Below are positions 56,591 to 64,000 of a DNA stretch of 64,000 nt, in pieces. Numbering within the stretch: the first letter of the stretch is position 1; each line of letters starts with the position of its first letter. Below the pieces are notes generated by a model, which ran no database searches, had not been told where the DNA came from, and saw nothing but the letters and a program-made list of their open reading frames with translations. The stretch is from Pycnococcus provasolii (lineage: Eukaryota; Chlorophyta; Pseudoscourfieldiophyceae; Pseudoscourfieldiales; Pycnococcaceae), in contig OW568888.1 in the NCBI GenBank assembly GCA_938743325.2, positions 434,001 to 498,000 of the forward strand. The letters are read 5' to 3'. A program made the translations under genes and the position numbers.

Positions 56591-59098
56591 TTAGCGGATG
56601 GCGATGCCGATGACACTCACAGCAAGCAAGGTGAATGTCGAAACCGCGTTGTTCAACGCCGACGATGTGGCCGGCGATCCGCCGGTCGTTGATGGCGTTT
56701 CTTTAGGCGTGGTTGTGGATGGCGACGAACCGCTCGTCGTTGACGCGGTTGAGGGCGCGTCTGTTGTCGGCGCCTGTGTCGTGGTCGGCGTCGGCAGCGT
56801 CGTGGTCGTTGGTGCTGTCACCAATTCCTCGCGCTTCTTCACATCGATTTCGCACAACGTTCCTGCAAAGCCGTCTGGGCACGTGCACGTGAAGCCCACA
56901 CTCCAGATATTGGAACACTTCCCGCCATTCATGCACACCTCGGGAAGGCACTTGTGGCAAAGGTATCCCGTCATCAGCAGCATGTCGTTGTTGAACGTGT
57001 TCAGGTCACCGTACCCAGTGTCCGTCTTAACAATCTCGTCAGGATTGCCATAGCACGTCTCGCGCGACATGCCGTACTGCTCACCAAGGCACATGTCACT
57101 TATGTTGCCGTAGCCACAGTCGTGAGCAATGTGATTGATCTCATACCCAAGCCTCGTCGCATTCTCAGGAAGTGCGGGGCACTGCATCGACACCTCGTCA
57201 GGAACGGGGAAGGCGGGTGGCGTGCCAACCGGAATATCCGCCTGCGCACACGGCTCAGACGCTACGAGCATGAAAATTTCGCCGTTCTTGCCACCAGCAA
57301 CGTACAGCTTTCCCGCGTCGTCGATCGCAAGTCCCTGGAGGCCACGTATGCCGGTGGCTACACGCGCAACCTCCTTGCCTGTGGGCAGCTCGAGCGCAAT
57401 GATGTCTCCACTCGCATAGTCGACGACAATCAGATGATGCTCTGTGATAACGGCACCTGCGGGTGTGCCGAGATTCTCGGCGAACGTTGCATGGCTCGTG
57501 CACCCGTACACGCTGTACTCGAACGTAGTCTCTGGCGAGCTCCAGATGCTGTAGTTGCCATAGAAATCCTCCCTCGCAGGCCCTTCGAAGCGTCCAGACT
57601 GCACGTCGACGGCGACCACTCGTCCGGCATCAGAGTCAACAATGAACAGGCGCTTCGAGCTTGCATCGTACGTCAAGTGCGACACAACACCAGGCACGCG
57701 TCCGACGAGCACGTCCGTGTACCGTCTCACCGCGGCCATCGAGTGGTCGAGCGACCCTGGCCCGTGCGGTTGCTCGAAATCGTACCTGATGAGCATCGAC
57801 ACCTTTCCATCGTAGCGCGCGTCGAGAGGGTCGTACGCCTGCGCAACAGCCCAGTAGACGTTGTCGTGCGTTGTCCCAGAGTCGTGCTCGTGCACGATGC
57901 CAACGCAGAACGGTGCGGCGTGCAGCATGTCATCGTGCCAGAAGAAGCAGCTCTCGTCGGGCGTGCCATCGAGAGCAGCGCTCGGTCGATCGTCCGGACA
58001 CGGCTTTCCGTCTGACGTCACGACCTGCGGGTGTGATTCGTGGCTGTCGTACAGCGTCGGCCCCATGAAGTAGTTGGGCACGTCCTGGTAGTGGTAGTTG
58101 TTTTCCGCCTCCTGGCACGTCGCAAAGTTGCCGCGCTCGTCGAATGAGAAGGCTGCGATGTTCGCCATGTAGTGGTACGGCGCCCGATCGCGGCGCGTCA
58201 CGCCCGTGATGTTCGAGGCGTTGGATATGTCCAGCAGCAGCATGAGTTCCGTGTCGTTCATGGCGACCCACAGCTCCTTCGTCTGCGGGTGAAATGAGAT
58301 GTCACGCGGGTTGCGCACGTGCGCTTTCAAGGCTGGCTTGATGGGAAGCGGCGTAAGCTTGGCCGCGCTGGGCTTTGCACCAAACGAAGGAACGCACGTT
58401 CCAGAGCTGTACGTCGTTTGCTGCGTGGGAGAGTCGTCGGGGGTTGCGGTGGTGTCGGTCTTCTTCGTTGTCGGCGGACCTTCTTGGATTCTCTTGTCCA
58501 TAAGGTCTCGCACGGACTTTTCAAGCAGCGTGAAGTTTGCTGCAGGGAAGCGCGCGTGCACCCTGAGGTCGACGTCAAGCACGACGTATTCTGGGTGCGC
58601 GTTGGTGAAGAATGTGTAGTGCAAGTTCCTGTTGCTGTCGTCGACGACGGTAACCGGCGTCGTGACGTTTGACATGCCTCGCTTTCCCCACGCCTCGCAT
58701 ATGTGGCTGTTGACGCCTCCCTTAAGGCTTGCCACGAAGTGCGGCTTCACCTTGGGGTCGTAGTACACCTGCTGCAGGAGGTCGTACACCTGCTGGTACG
58801 TGGGGAAGTCCTGCCTTCCCGGCGTGCATCCCGTGTAGAACGTGCCAACGACGGTGACGTACATTTCATTATTTTGCGCGTTGGCGTGGTGCAGGTCGCT
58901 GAGCTTGAAGTCTTGTACAGAGGGTGGGAAGCACACTTTGTGCGTGTGGTGCAGCTGCTCCACGCGGTCGACGACGGTGTCTACGTCGTACGGCAGGTGG
59001 CAGGTATCCGTGGCGAGGCACGGCGCGCGCGCGTACGTGCGTTGCAAGAGCACACTAAGGAGGGCTAACGTGAGCATCCGAGCCGCCGCGACGGGCAT
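56591..59098 (-). CDS. Secreted NHL-like beta-propeller protein with EGF module and Thr-rich stalk
   Basis: An 835-residue protein from the ATG at 59096-59098 (a second ATG seven codons on is also possible). A signal peptide (LTLALLSVLLQRTYA) precedes a Cys-containing globular N-terminal domain, then a propeller-like region (about 270-640) with blades such as VRNPRDISFHPQTKELWVAM and GIRGLQGLAIDDAGKLYVAG, like NHL repeats. A Cys-rich segment and an EGF-like module follow (CMNGGKCSNIWSVGFTCTCP, then DGFAGTLCEI). The end is a Thr/Pro/Ser stalk and a hydrophobic tail (VSTFTLLAVSVIGIAI), consistent with GPI anchoring. It is probably a cell-surface adhesion or recognition protein; no enzyme motif is seen. 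Stalk and tail match the protein at 9515-10753. Confidence 0.78.
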   Translation of the reverse strand: MPVAAARMLTLALLSVLLQRTYARAPCLATDTCHLPYDVDTVVDRVEQLHHTHKVCFPPSVQDFKLSDLHHANAQNNEMYVTVVGTFYTGCTPGRQDFPTYQQVYDLLQQVYYDPKVKPHFVASLKGGVNSHICEAWGKRGMSNVTTPVTVVDDSNRNLHYTFFTNAHPEYVVLDVDLRVHARFPAANFTLLEKSVRDLMDKRIQEGPPTTKKTDTTATPDDSPTQQTTYSSGTCVPSFGAKPSAAKLTPLPIKPALKAHVRNPRDISFHPQTKELWVAMNDTELMLLLDISNASNITGVTRRDRAPYHYMANIAAFSFDERGNFATCQEAENNYHYQDVPNYFMGPTLYDSHESHPQVVTSDGKPCPDDRPSAALDGTPDESCFFWHDDMLHAAPFCVGIVHEHDSGTTHDNVYWAVAQAYDPLDARYDGKVSMLIRYDFEQPHGPGSLDHSMAAVRRYTDVLVGRVPGVVSHLTYDASSKRLFIVDSDAGRVVAVDVQSGRFEGPAREDFYGNYSIWSSPETTFEYSVYGCTSHATFAENLGTPAGAVITEHHLIVVDYASGDIIALELPTGKEVARVATGIRGLQGLAIDDAGKLYVAGGKNGEIFMLVASEPCAQADIPVGTPPAFPVPDEVSMQCPALPENATRLGYEINHIAHDCGYGNISDMCLGEQYGMSRETCYGNPDEIVKTDTGYGDLNTFNNDMLLMTGYLCHKCLPEVCMNGGKCSNIWSVGFTCTCPDGFAGTLCEIDVKKREELVTAPTTTTLPTPTTTQAPTTDAPSTASTTSGSSPSTTTPKETPSTTGGSPATSSALNNAVSTFTLLAVSVIGIAIR

Positions 59099-59377
59099 GG
59101 CGAGTTGTGGAAGGAGTGAGGGCGGGCGTCGACTCTGTGGCGGAAAAGCGGCCACCTGGGACCTGACCAGTCGTGGGGGAGGAGGATCAGGGGGAGCGGG
59201 AGCAGGACTGGAGCAGTCGCCTGATTCCCCTCCCCTCCCCTCCGCCGGAGGTTGACGTCACGTCCAGACACACACCAGTGCACCAGTGACCAGTCCAGGC
59301 CCAGGACCCGGGCAAGCATAAATTATCAATGCCTAATTGATAAATATCAATTTATAGCCAATACAATTTACATAAAT

Positions 59378-59856
59378 TCATCGAAATCGAGCAGGTACCG
59401 CGAGAACTGCAGCTGGCGGATATCCTTGGCAAACCGCGCGGTCCGTCAGAATTCACACCCATGCGCGACGTCATCGTGCCACCTGCAGGAGTGCTCACTG
59501 ATGCTCAAATCACGCACCGCCTGCGCTACCCACACGTGAGTCATTCCCGGCGCAACGTCGAGCTGGCGCAACAGAAACGCAGCAACAACTGATGGGACCC
59601 ATCAATCAAAGATGCACGCAACCGATCTTGCCAGATCGATTCGCGTCCAGGGGGGCCTGTGGAGAGAGGGGTGAGTCCGCGATCCGATCCGCGATCCCTA
59701 GGTGCGATCCGATCCCCGATCCGATCCCCGAAACAAACACAAGGAATAAACACAGGAGAATGGGTTTCACATCCCGTGAACCCCCAGAGGGTTTCACATC
59801 CCGCGCCCTTATTATTGCCCTCCTGTAATTCAAACGATCATTATTCACAATCTCTA
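59378..59856 (+). mobile_element. Ty1/copia LTR retrotransposon 3' fragment, copy 1
   Basis: A 479-bp segment that opens with sequence encoding the closing motif of a copia RNase H domain (RELQLADILGKPRG, compare QLADILTKPL), followed by non-coding sequence with repeated GATCCGATCC that may belong to the 3' untranslated region or LTR. Only this 3' end is present, so the element is broken. AT-rich segments containing inverted ATAGCCAATA/TATTGGCTAT flank it (about 59325-59377 and 59857-59920). The pol-type motif is convincing; the LTR boundary is not determined. Confidence 0.6.
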
Positions 59857-59926
59857 ACATAAATTCAATTATAAATAACAATTGATATTGGCTATAATTG
59901 TATTCAATTATAAATTAATGATGGCA

Positions 59927-60405
59927 TCATCGAAATCGAGCAGGTACCGCGAGAACTGCAGCTGGCGGATATCCTTGGCAAACCGCGCGGTCCGTCAGAA
60001 TTCACACCCATGCGCGACGTCATCGTGCCACCTGCAGGAGTGCTCACTGATGCTCAAATCACGCACCGCCTGCGCTACCCACACGTGAGTCATTCCCGGC
60101 GCAACGTCGAGCTGGCGCAACAGAAACGCAGCAACAACTGATGGGACCCATCAATCAAAGATGCACGCAACCGATCTTGCCAGATCGATTCGCGTCCAGG
60201 GGGGCCTGTGGAGAGAGGGGTGAGTCCGCGATCCGATCCGCGATCCCTAGGTGCGATCCGATCCCCGATCCGATCCCCGAAACAAACACAAGGAATAAAC
60301 ACAGGAGAATGGGTTTCACATCCCGTGAACCCCCAGAGGGTTTCACATCCCGCGCCCTTATTATTGCCCTCCTGTAATTCAAACGATCATTATTCACAAT
60401 CTCTA
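59927..60405 (+). mobile_element. Ty1/copia LTR retrotransposon 3' fragment, copy 2
   Basis: A direct repeat of the preceding fragment at a fixed offset of 549 bp. I see no difference between the two copies over about 479 bp, so the duplication is young even though the element itself is only a remnant. The 70-bp spacer between the copies is AT-rich. To the right of this copy the sequence is unrelated and G/C-richer. Confidence 0.6.
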
Positions 60406-61074
60406 CACAGCCACACCTTCTCCCATAGGAATAGCCTAATAGGTACTGATGGCAGATGCTCAAGGACGCTTGTGGTTGTGGTTGCCGTTTCCCCTCGCCG
60501 TTTCTTTGCCCAGGGATCTCCCTGGCCCACCGCCCACCGGCACTCCTCCTCGGCCTCGGCTGCCCAGTTGTGGTTTTCTACCTCGGTGCCGTGCTCCTTC
60601 CGCTTCTCTTCCGCTTCTCTGCATTCGTCTGTGCCGTTTTGGTCTTTTGGATTGGTTCCGCCTTGTGCTTCCGTAACAGAGATGGTCAAGTTCCCTTCGC
60701 TTGGCAAATTGGTGTTGCACATCCCCGCCACCTTGTTGGCTGATTTCGTTGTTTCGTGACAGCCCGGGCGGCATGTTAAATTCGGAAAAAAATACCTTAC
60801 CCCTTCCTACGGCTCAGGCGTCACAGGCTCTCCTCCTCGAGGGCGAAGCGTAGTGGTGTGGTGGCGACGACAACCATGACAACAAGCGCAAGTGGAGCTC
60901 CACACGCCGGACGAAATCACGAAAAACAGACAAAAAGTGACTTGATGGTAGTAGCGTTGAAATCATCAGTGACATATACGAAAACGCGCTGTTCAATGGA
61001 CGACCGTTGAACAGAGAAAAGTACATTCCATCATTGAATGGGCAATCTTATTAGAACATTACAGTATCGCGAGC
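60406..61074. other. Region with a possible hydrophobic exon, unassigned
   Basis: Between 60456 and 60743 the plus strand has a frame encoding two hydrophobic stretches (LLGLGCPVVVFYLGAVLLPL and FVCAVLVFWIGSAL) with mixed codon bias and no ATG start, so it could be an exon of a small membrane protein or chance. The rest, to the PNPOx-like stop, shows nothing I recognise. Confidence 0.3.
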
Positions 61075-62007
61075 TTATGGATTCACGGACAAACTCGTCC
61101 ATCCTCCGACTACTTCATTGAGCTGATCGCCGGGAAGAACGGAAAGGGCGCGTGACTTTGCATCCGCACAGCCGTCGCGGTAGTGCACGGAGCGCGTCTG
61201 CGGGTTACCTTTCAGAGTGAGATGGTCGACGTAGCTCGGAACGACGAGCGCGTAGACGAAATTCTCACTCACGCCGTCCTCGTCGCATTCCTTCTCCGCC
61301 ACCTCCCCACTCCCCAGCGGCGCTTTCGGATGAGCCCAGTCGAACTGCTCACGCGCACCTTCACTCATCGCCTTCCAGAGGCTTCGGCGCAGCTTCACGA
61401 GGTCGGACGCGCTCGGGGGCAAGTTGTCGCTTACCTCGCGTATGCCGTCGGCGGCAACCTGCGGCGACGTTTCGTCTCCACCCACAAGAAAGCACCGTCC
61501 TTGTATGCGAAGCTGCTCGCGTGACTCGGGAAAGTACCAGCATATTTCTGTCGCAATGTTCTGTGAGAGCTGTTGCATTTTTTCGCTTCTCCGGTCCGTG
61601 CAGAACACAAGGTCGTCCGTAAGCCTCTGCGGTTTCTTGAGCTCTCTTCTGAGTCCACGGTACACGACCGTTCGACACCGCGGCGTTCCGTCGGCAGCGA
61701 CAGTCGCGAGCTGGATGTACTTGGCGTATGGCAGTTTTCTGTTTTTTGCGACGTTTCTCTCAAGCGTCGCAATCCACCGAGGCCGAGGCGTTTCTTCGTT
61801 CGCGCCAACAGCACCACCTGCGTCCTCGTTTGGATCATCGGCGGCGGCTGCAATGTCCGCGTACCCCGGTTCTTTGCTTGTCGCCATTCGAAACGTACTA
61901 AAGCGGTAAAACCCACGGTTTGAAAAACCACAAAGCCACTTTTGTGCCCGTATGGATGTGGGTCGAGCGATAGGGTGAGTGTACAGGCGTGTGCAAGCTA
62001 GCTTCAT
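61075..62007 (-). CDS. Pyridoxamine 5'-phosphate oxidase-like FMN-binding protein
   Basis: A 310-residue protein from the ATG at 62005-62007. The first 48 residues are basic and Ser/Arg-rich, consistent with organelle targeting; a second start at 61887 (MATSKEPGYAD, in good context) would give a cytosolic form. The split-barrel flavoprotein core shows KYIQLATVAADGTPRCRTVVYRG, LVFCTDRRSEKMQQL, TEICWYFPESREQLRIQGRC and the C-terminal VVPSYVDHLTLKGNPQTR. This is the Alr4036/pyridoxamine 5'-phosphate oxidase-like group, common in plants and cyanobacteria. True PNPOx makes pyridoxal phosphate, but the last motif (WRLNP-type) is weak here, so substrate is uncertain. A TTAGGGG pair lies about 150 bp upstream. 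Confidence 0.83.
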   Translation of the reverse strand: MKLACTRLYTHPIARPTSIRAQKWLCGFSNRGFYRFSTFRMATSKEPGYADIAAAADDPNEDAGGAVGANEETPRPRWIATLERNVAKNRKLPYAKYIQLATVAADGTPRCRTVVYRGLRRELKKPQRLTDDLVFCTDRRSEKMQQLSQNIATEICWYFPESREQLRIQGRCFLVGGDETSPQVAADGIREVSDNLPPSASDLVKLRRSLWKAMSEGAREQFDWAHPKAPLGSGEVAEKECDEDGVSENFVYALVVPSYVDHLTLKGNPQTRSVHYRDGCADAKSRALSVLPGDQLNEVVGGWTSLSVNP

Positions 62008-62741
62008 GCGCGGAGATGAGACGGCATGCAAGGCCAGGCAGGGAGTGGGGAAGGGGAAGGGGAGGGGAAAAGTCTGTGGCGCAGATTACCCGGTAGATGA
62101 GATGAGACGCCGAGAGAGAGCCCGAGGGGAAAGCGAATAGGAGGAAGCGAATAATAGGGGTTAGGGGTTTGTCCGTAACCCCCAAACTGGAACTGGAGTA
62201 GACTGTAGAGTCCTTTACCTTTAGGGGTCTCCCCTCTCCCCAGGGCCCAGGGGGGGGGGGGGGCAAGAGCAGGCTGGCAGGGGACCCCCTTTCCTTTTCC
62301 GAACTTAGGATTAATTAGGGGTTGGCTGCTGTTAGCATGATTTCTTGTTTTCGGGGTTGTCTCCCGCCCTGGTGCCTGGGGGAGGTTGTTGCGGGTCCTC
62401 GTGCCCCCCCCGCGTTGAGATGGCATCCCCGGATTCCCCGCCAGTGCCCCCGGGGGGGATCATCAGCCCGCGGGTTGGAGGGGTGGAGGATTGCTTGATT
62501 GGGGAGGGAGAGGTTGAGGCCAAACCCATTCCTTCCTTCCTGCTGCATGGGCCTCGTGCTGGATTTTGTCGATAAGCGAAATCTTTTGGCGAGTGGCATC
62601 CGAGTCACTCCCTGTTCTCCCACTCCAGCACCCTCCCTCCCCTCCCCGTCCTCCGCCCTGCACCGCTGCCCTGCCCCTCCCCTCCCCTCCCCGGCACTTG
62701 GGTTCCCCTCTCACTTTGTGATTGTTGGTAGGCTCTGCGCG
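62008..62741. other. Upstream region between divergent PNPOx-like and RRM genes
   Basis: About 0.73 kb with GGGGTTAGGGG at 62156-62168, a G13-type homopolymer at 62250-62263, and CCCCTCCCCT pyrimidine runs near 62640-62695. No coding frame is convincing. Confidence 0.5.
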
Positions 62742-64000
62742 ATGCCTCCTGTCGCCACCGACGACGGGCTTGGGCAAATGGGCTTGAGTGGGGGCACTGC
62801 GACACACGCACATCCACCTACTGGTGCACTTGCAGCCGGGGAGACGGCAGTTGGAGGCAGGGGCAGGAGACAGGTCTCCCCTTCCGCAGCGAGCAGAAGT
62901 GGTGGGGGTAATGGGGGCAATGCGGGTGCGGATACACGCACACACACACACACACAGACGAGCCGCGATGTGGACGACAATATGAACTCGCCCGTCGCTG
63001 ACGCCGATGCGGCGGCGGCTTCTGTACCCGCGTCAGGGAGCAGGCGGAATAAAGTGAAGGGAAAGTCGGCAGCGGTTGCGACGGCGGCGACAAACACGAC
63101 GACGACGACGACGACGGCGACGGCGTCAGCGGCGGTGACAGAATCAGCAGCCGCCGCAGCCGCCGCAGCCGCAGCGGCAGCGGCGGCAGCGGCAGACACA
63201 TCACTGGCGAACCCGTCGTCCGCATCGGCCGCCGCCGCGGCAGCCGCCGCGGCGGCTCAGGCGGCCCAGGCGATGTTGAACCAGCAGCAGCAAGCTGGCA
63301 CGGGTGTGCCTCAGTCACAACAGCCACGAAGCGTCTTCTTGGGCGGCATTCCTCCCGCGTTTCAGAACGAGGCGACGCTCACCGCGCACTTGGCTCCGCA
63401 CGGCGAAGTGTCGAGCATCAAACTCCCACGCGAGCCAAGCACGGGCCTGCCTCGTGGATTTGCGTTTGCCACCATGGCGCGTGCGGAGGATGCCGCGCGG
63501 CTCGTGACGCTGGGCCGAATCGAGCTGGTGCCAGGTGTCAGCGTGGACGTCGGGCCAGCCGCGAAGGAGGTTGGTACCAAGGTGGGCTCTGTCGGGCCAA
63601 GGCATAGCCAGAGCACGGAAACGGAGCGTATCGTATTTCTAGGTGGCATACCGCTGACGGCAAACGAGCGCGACATCAAGTCTAGCGTTGAGGCGAAGCA
63701 CGGCAGCGTGGTTGGCGTGAAAATGCCCAGAGATGCGAGTGGGCAGAGCCGAGGATTCTGCTTCGTTACAATGCAGAGTTCGATGGATGCCAATCGCATG
63801 ATTCAGAGAAAGCATATCGAGGTGTCTGGCCGAACGGTGGACGTCGGGCCGCCGGCTCGCCGCGGTGACCGCAGCGGAGGCTCGAGCATTTCGAGCGTGG
63901 GCGCTAGCCGAGCGAGCGCGGGAGGTGGCGCAATGTGGCAGCCTCCCATGGGACCGTGGATCAATGCGCACGGAATTCCCATGATGATGGGCGGCAGCTT
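62742..64000 (+). CDS. RNA-binding protein with two RRM domains (3' end outside window)
   Basis: From the ATG at 62742 the frame stays open to the window edge, 419 codons so far. The N-terminal 190 residues are low-complexity: Gly/Ser/Ala, a Thr run from (ACG)n near 63098-63116, and long Ala runs near residues 130-180, then Gln-rich NQQQQ. RRM1 starts near residue 195 (RNP2 VFLGGI, RNP1 LPRGFAFATM) and RRM2 near residue 296 (RNP2 VFLGGI, RNP1 QSRGFCFVTM). Both end with VDVGPxA, so they are sister copies, in the arrangement of Musashi/DAZAP/hnRNP A proteins that regulate mRNA processing or translation. A Gly/Met-rich tail begins after RRM2. A CA-dinucleotide run (62937-62956) is inside the coding frame and does not break it. 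Confidence 0.85.
   Translation, partial: MPPVATDDGLGQMGLSGGTATHAHPPTGALAAGETAVGGRGRRQVSPSAASRSGGGNGGNAGADTRTHTHTQTSRDVDDNMNSPVADADAAAASVPASGSRRNKVKGKSAAVATAATNTTTTTTTATASAAVTESAAAAAAAAAAAAAAAADTSLANPSSASAAAAAAAAAAQAAQAMLNQQQQAGTGVPQSQQPRSVFLGGIPPAFQNEATLTAHLAPHGEVSSIKLPREPSTGLPRGFAFATMARAEDAARLVTLGRIELVPGVSVDVGPAAKEVGTKVGSVGPRHSQSTETERIVFLGGIPLTANERDIKSSVEAKHGSVVGVKMPRDASGQSRGFCFVTMQSSMDANRMIQRKHIEVSGRTVDVGPPARRGDRSGGSSISSVGASRASAGGGAMWQPPMGPWINAHGIPMMMGGS

Noticed and set aside
59592-59828. 78-codon open frame present identically in both repeat copies (also 60141-60377)
   Set aside because: Identity follows from the recent duplication; the sequence lies in the non-coding part of a retroelement remnant and has no domain.

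Overview
The window looks like nuclear DNA of a eukaryotic green alga, probably a small gene-dense chlorophyte or prasinophyte. The evidence is a split nuclear gene for the green-lineage photosystem I subunit PsaH, plant-type homologues (TOM1/THH1, plastid-type guanylate kinase, CDK7/CDKD, bestrophin-like thylakoid channel), TGTAA pentamers just after many stop codons (the chlorophyte poly(A) signal), few and short GT-AG introns, and a strong G/C preference at third codon positions. A radial spoke RSP2-like gene suggests the lineage keeps flagellar machinery. Genus cannot be fixed from the sequence alone.

Layout. 1-8.9 kb: end of a TBC Rab-GAP, a sugar-phosphate/nucleotide-sugar transporter, the RSP2-like protein, palmitoyl-protein thioesterase tail-to-tail with CDK7, and an RCC1-like repeat protein. 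9.5-17.6 kb: a secreted Thr-rich protein, a long gene-poor stretch with one candidate exon, a membrane coiled-coil protein with three 39-residue repeats, a two-exon 2-oxoglutarate oxygenase and, abutting it, the orphan 3' end of a PQQ-type sugar dehydrogenase gene. 17.6-23.1 kb: one intronless 1819-codon gene joining fatty acyl-CoA reductase, DHAP acyltransferase-like and alkyl-DHAP synthase domains. 24-32.7 kb: bestrophin-like channel, Golgi glycosyltransferase-like protein, ABC half-transporter, and a divergent JmjC/SET pair. 32.7-42.7 kb: a nuclear gene for a divergent, enlarged plastid RNA polymerase alpha subunit, a second glycosyltransferase-like gene, TOM1/THH1, a GGCT-fold protein, a plastid Ala-Pro repeat protein, PsaH and a GFA/CENP-V-like protein. 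42.8-48.3 kb: a small membrane ORF overlapping guanylate kinase, a CobW/ZNG1 GTPase and ABCF3/GCN20. 48.3-50.2 kb: a gene-poor stretch holding a short hAT-type element. 50.2-64 kb: a 1640-residue two-exon protein, a TPR protein, a secreted beta-propeller/EGF protein, two tandem copies of a Ty1/copia 3' fragment, a PNPOx-like flavoprotein and the start of a two-RRM RNA-binding protein.

The standout is the 17.6-23.1 kb fusion. Its three domains supply the fatty alcohol, the acyl-DHAP and the acyl-to-alkyl exchange that together start ether-lipid (plasmalogen-type) synthesis, so it reads as an entire entry pathway on one chain. The second is the nuclear RpoA-like gene with a large insertion before its alpha-CTD. 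A recurring pattern is short telomere-like arrays (TTAGGG/TTCGGG variants) roughly 50-300 bp upstream of many start codons. Genes are packed tightly, often tail-to-tail with 20-160 bp between stops.
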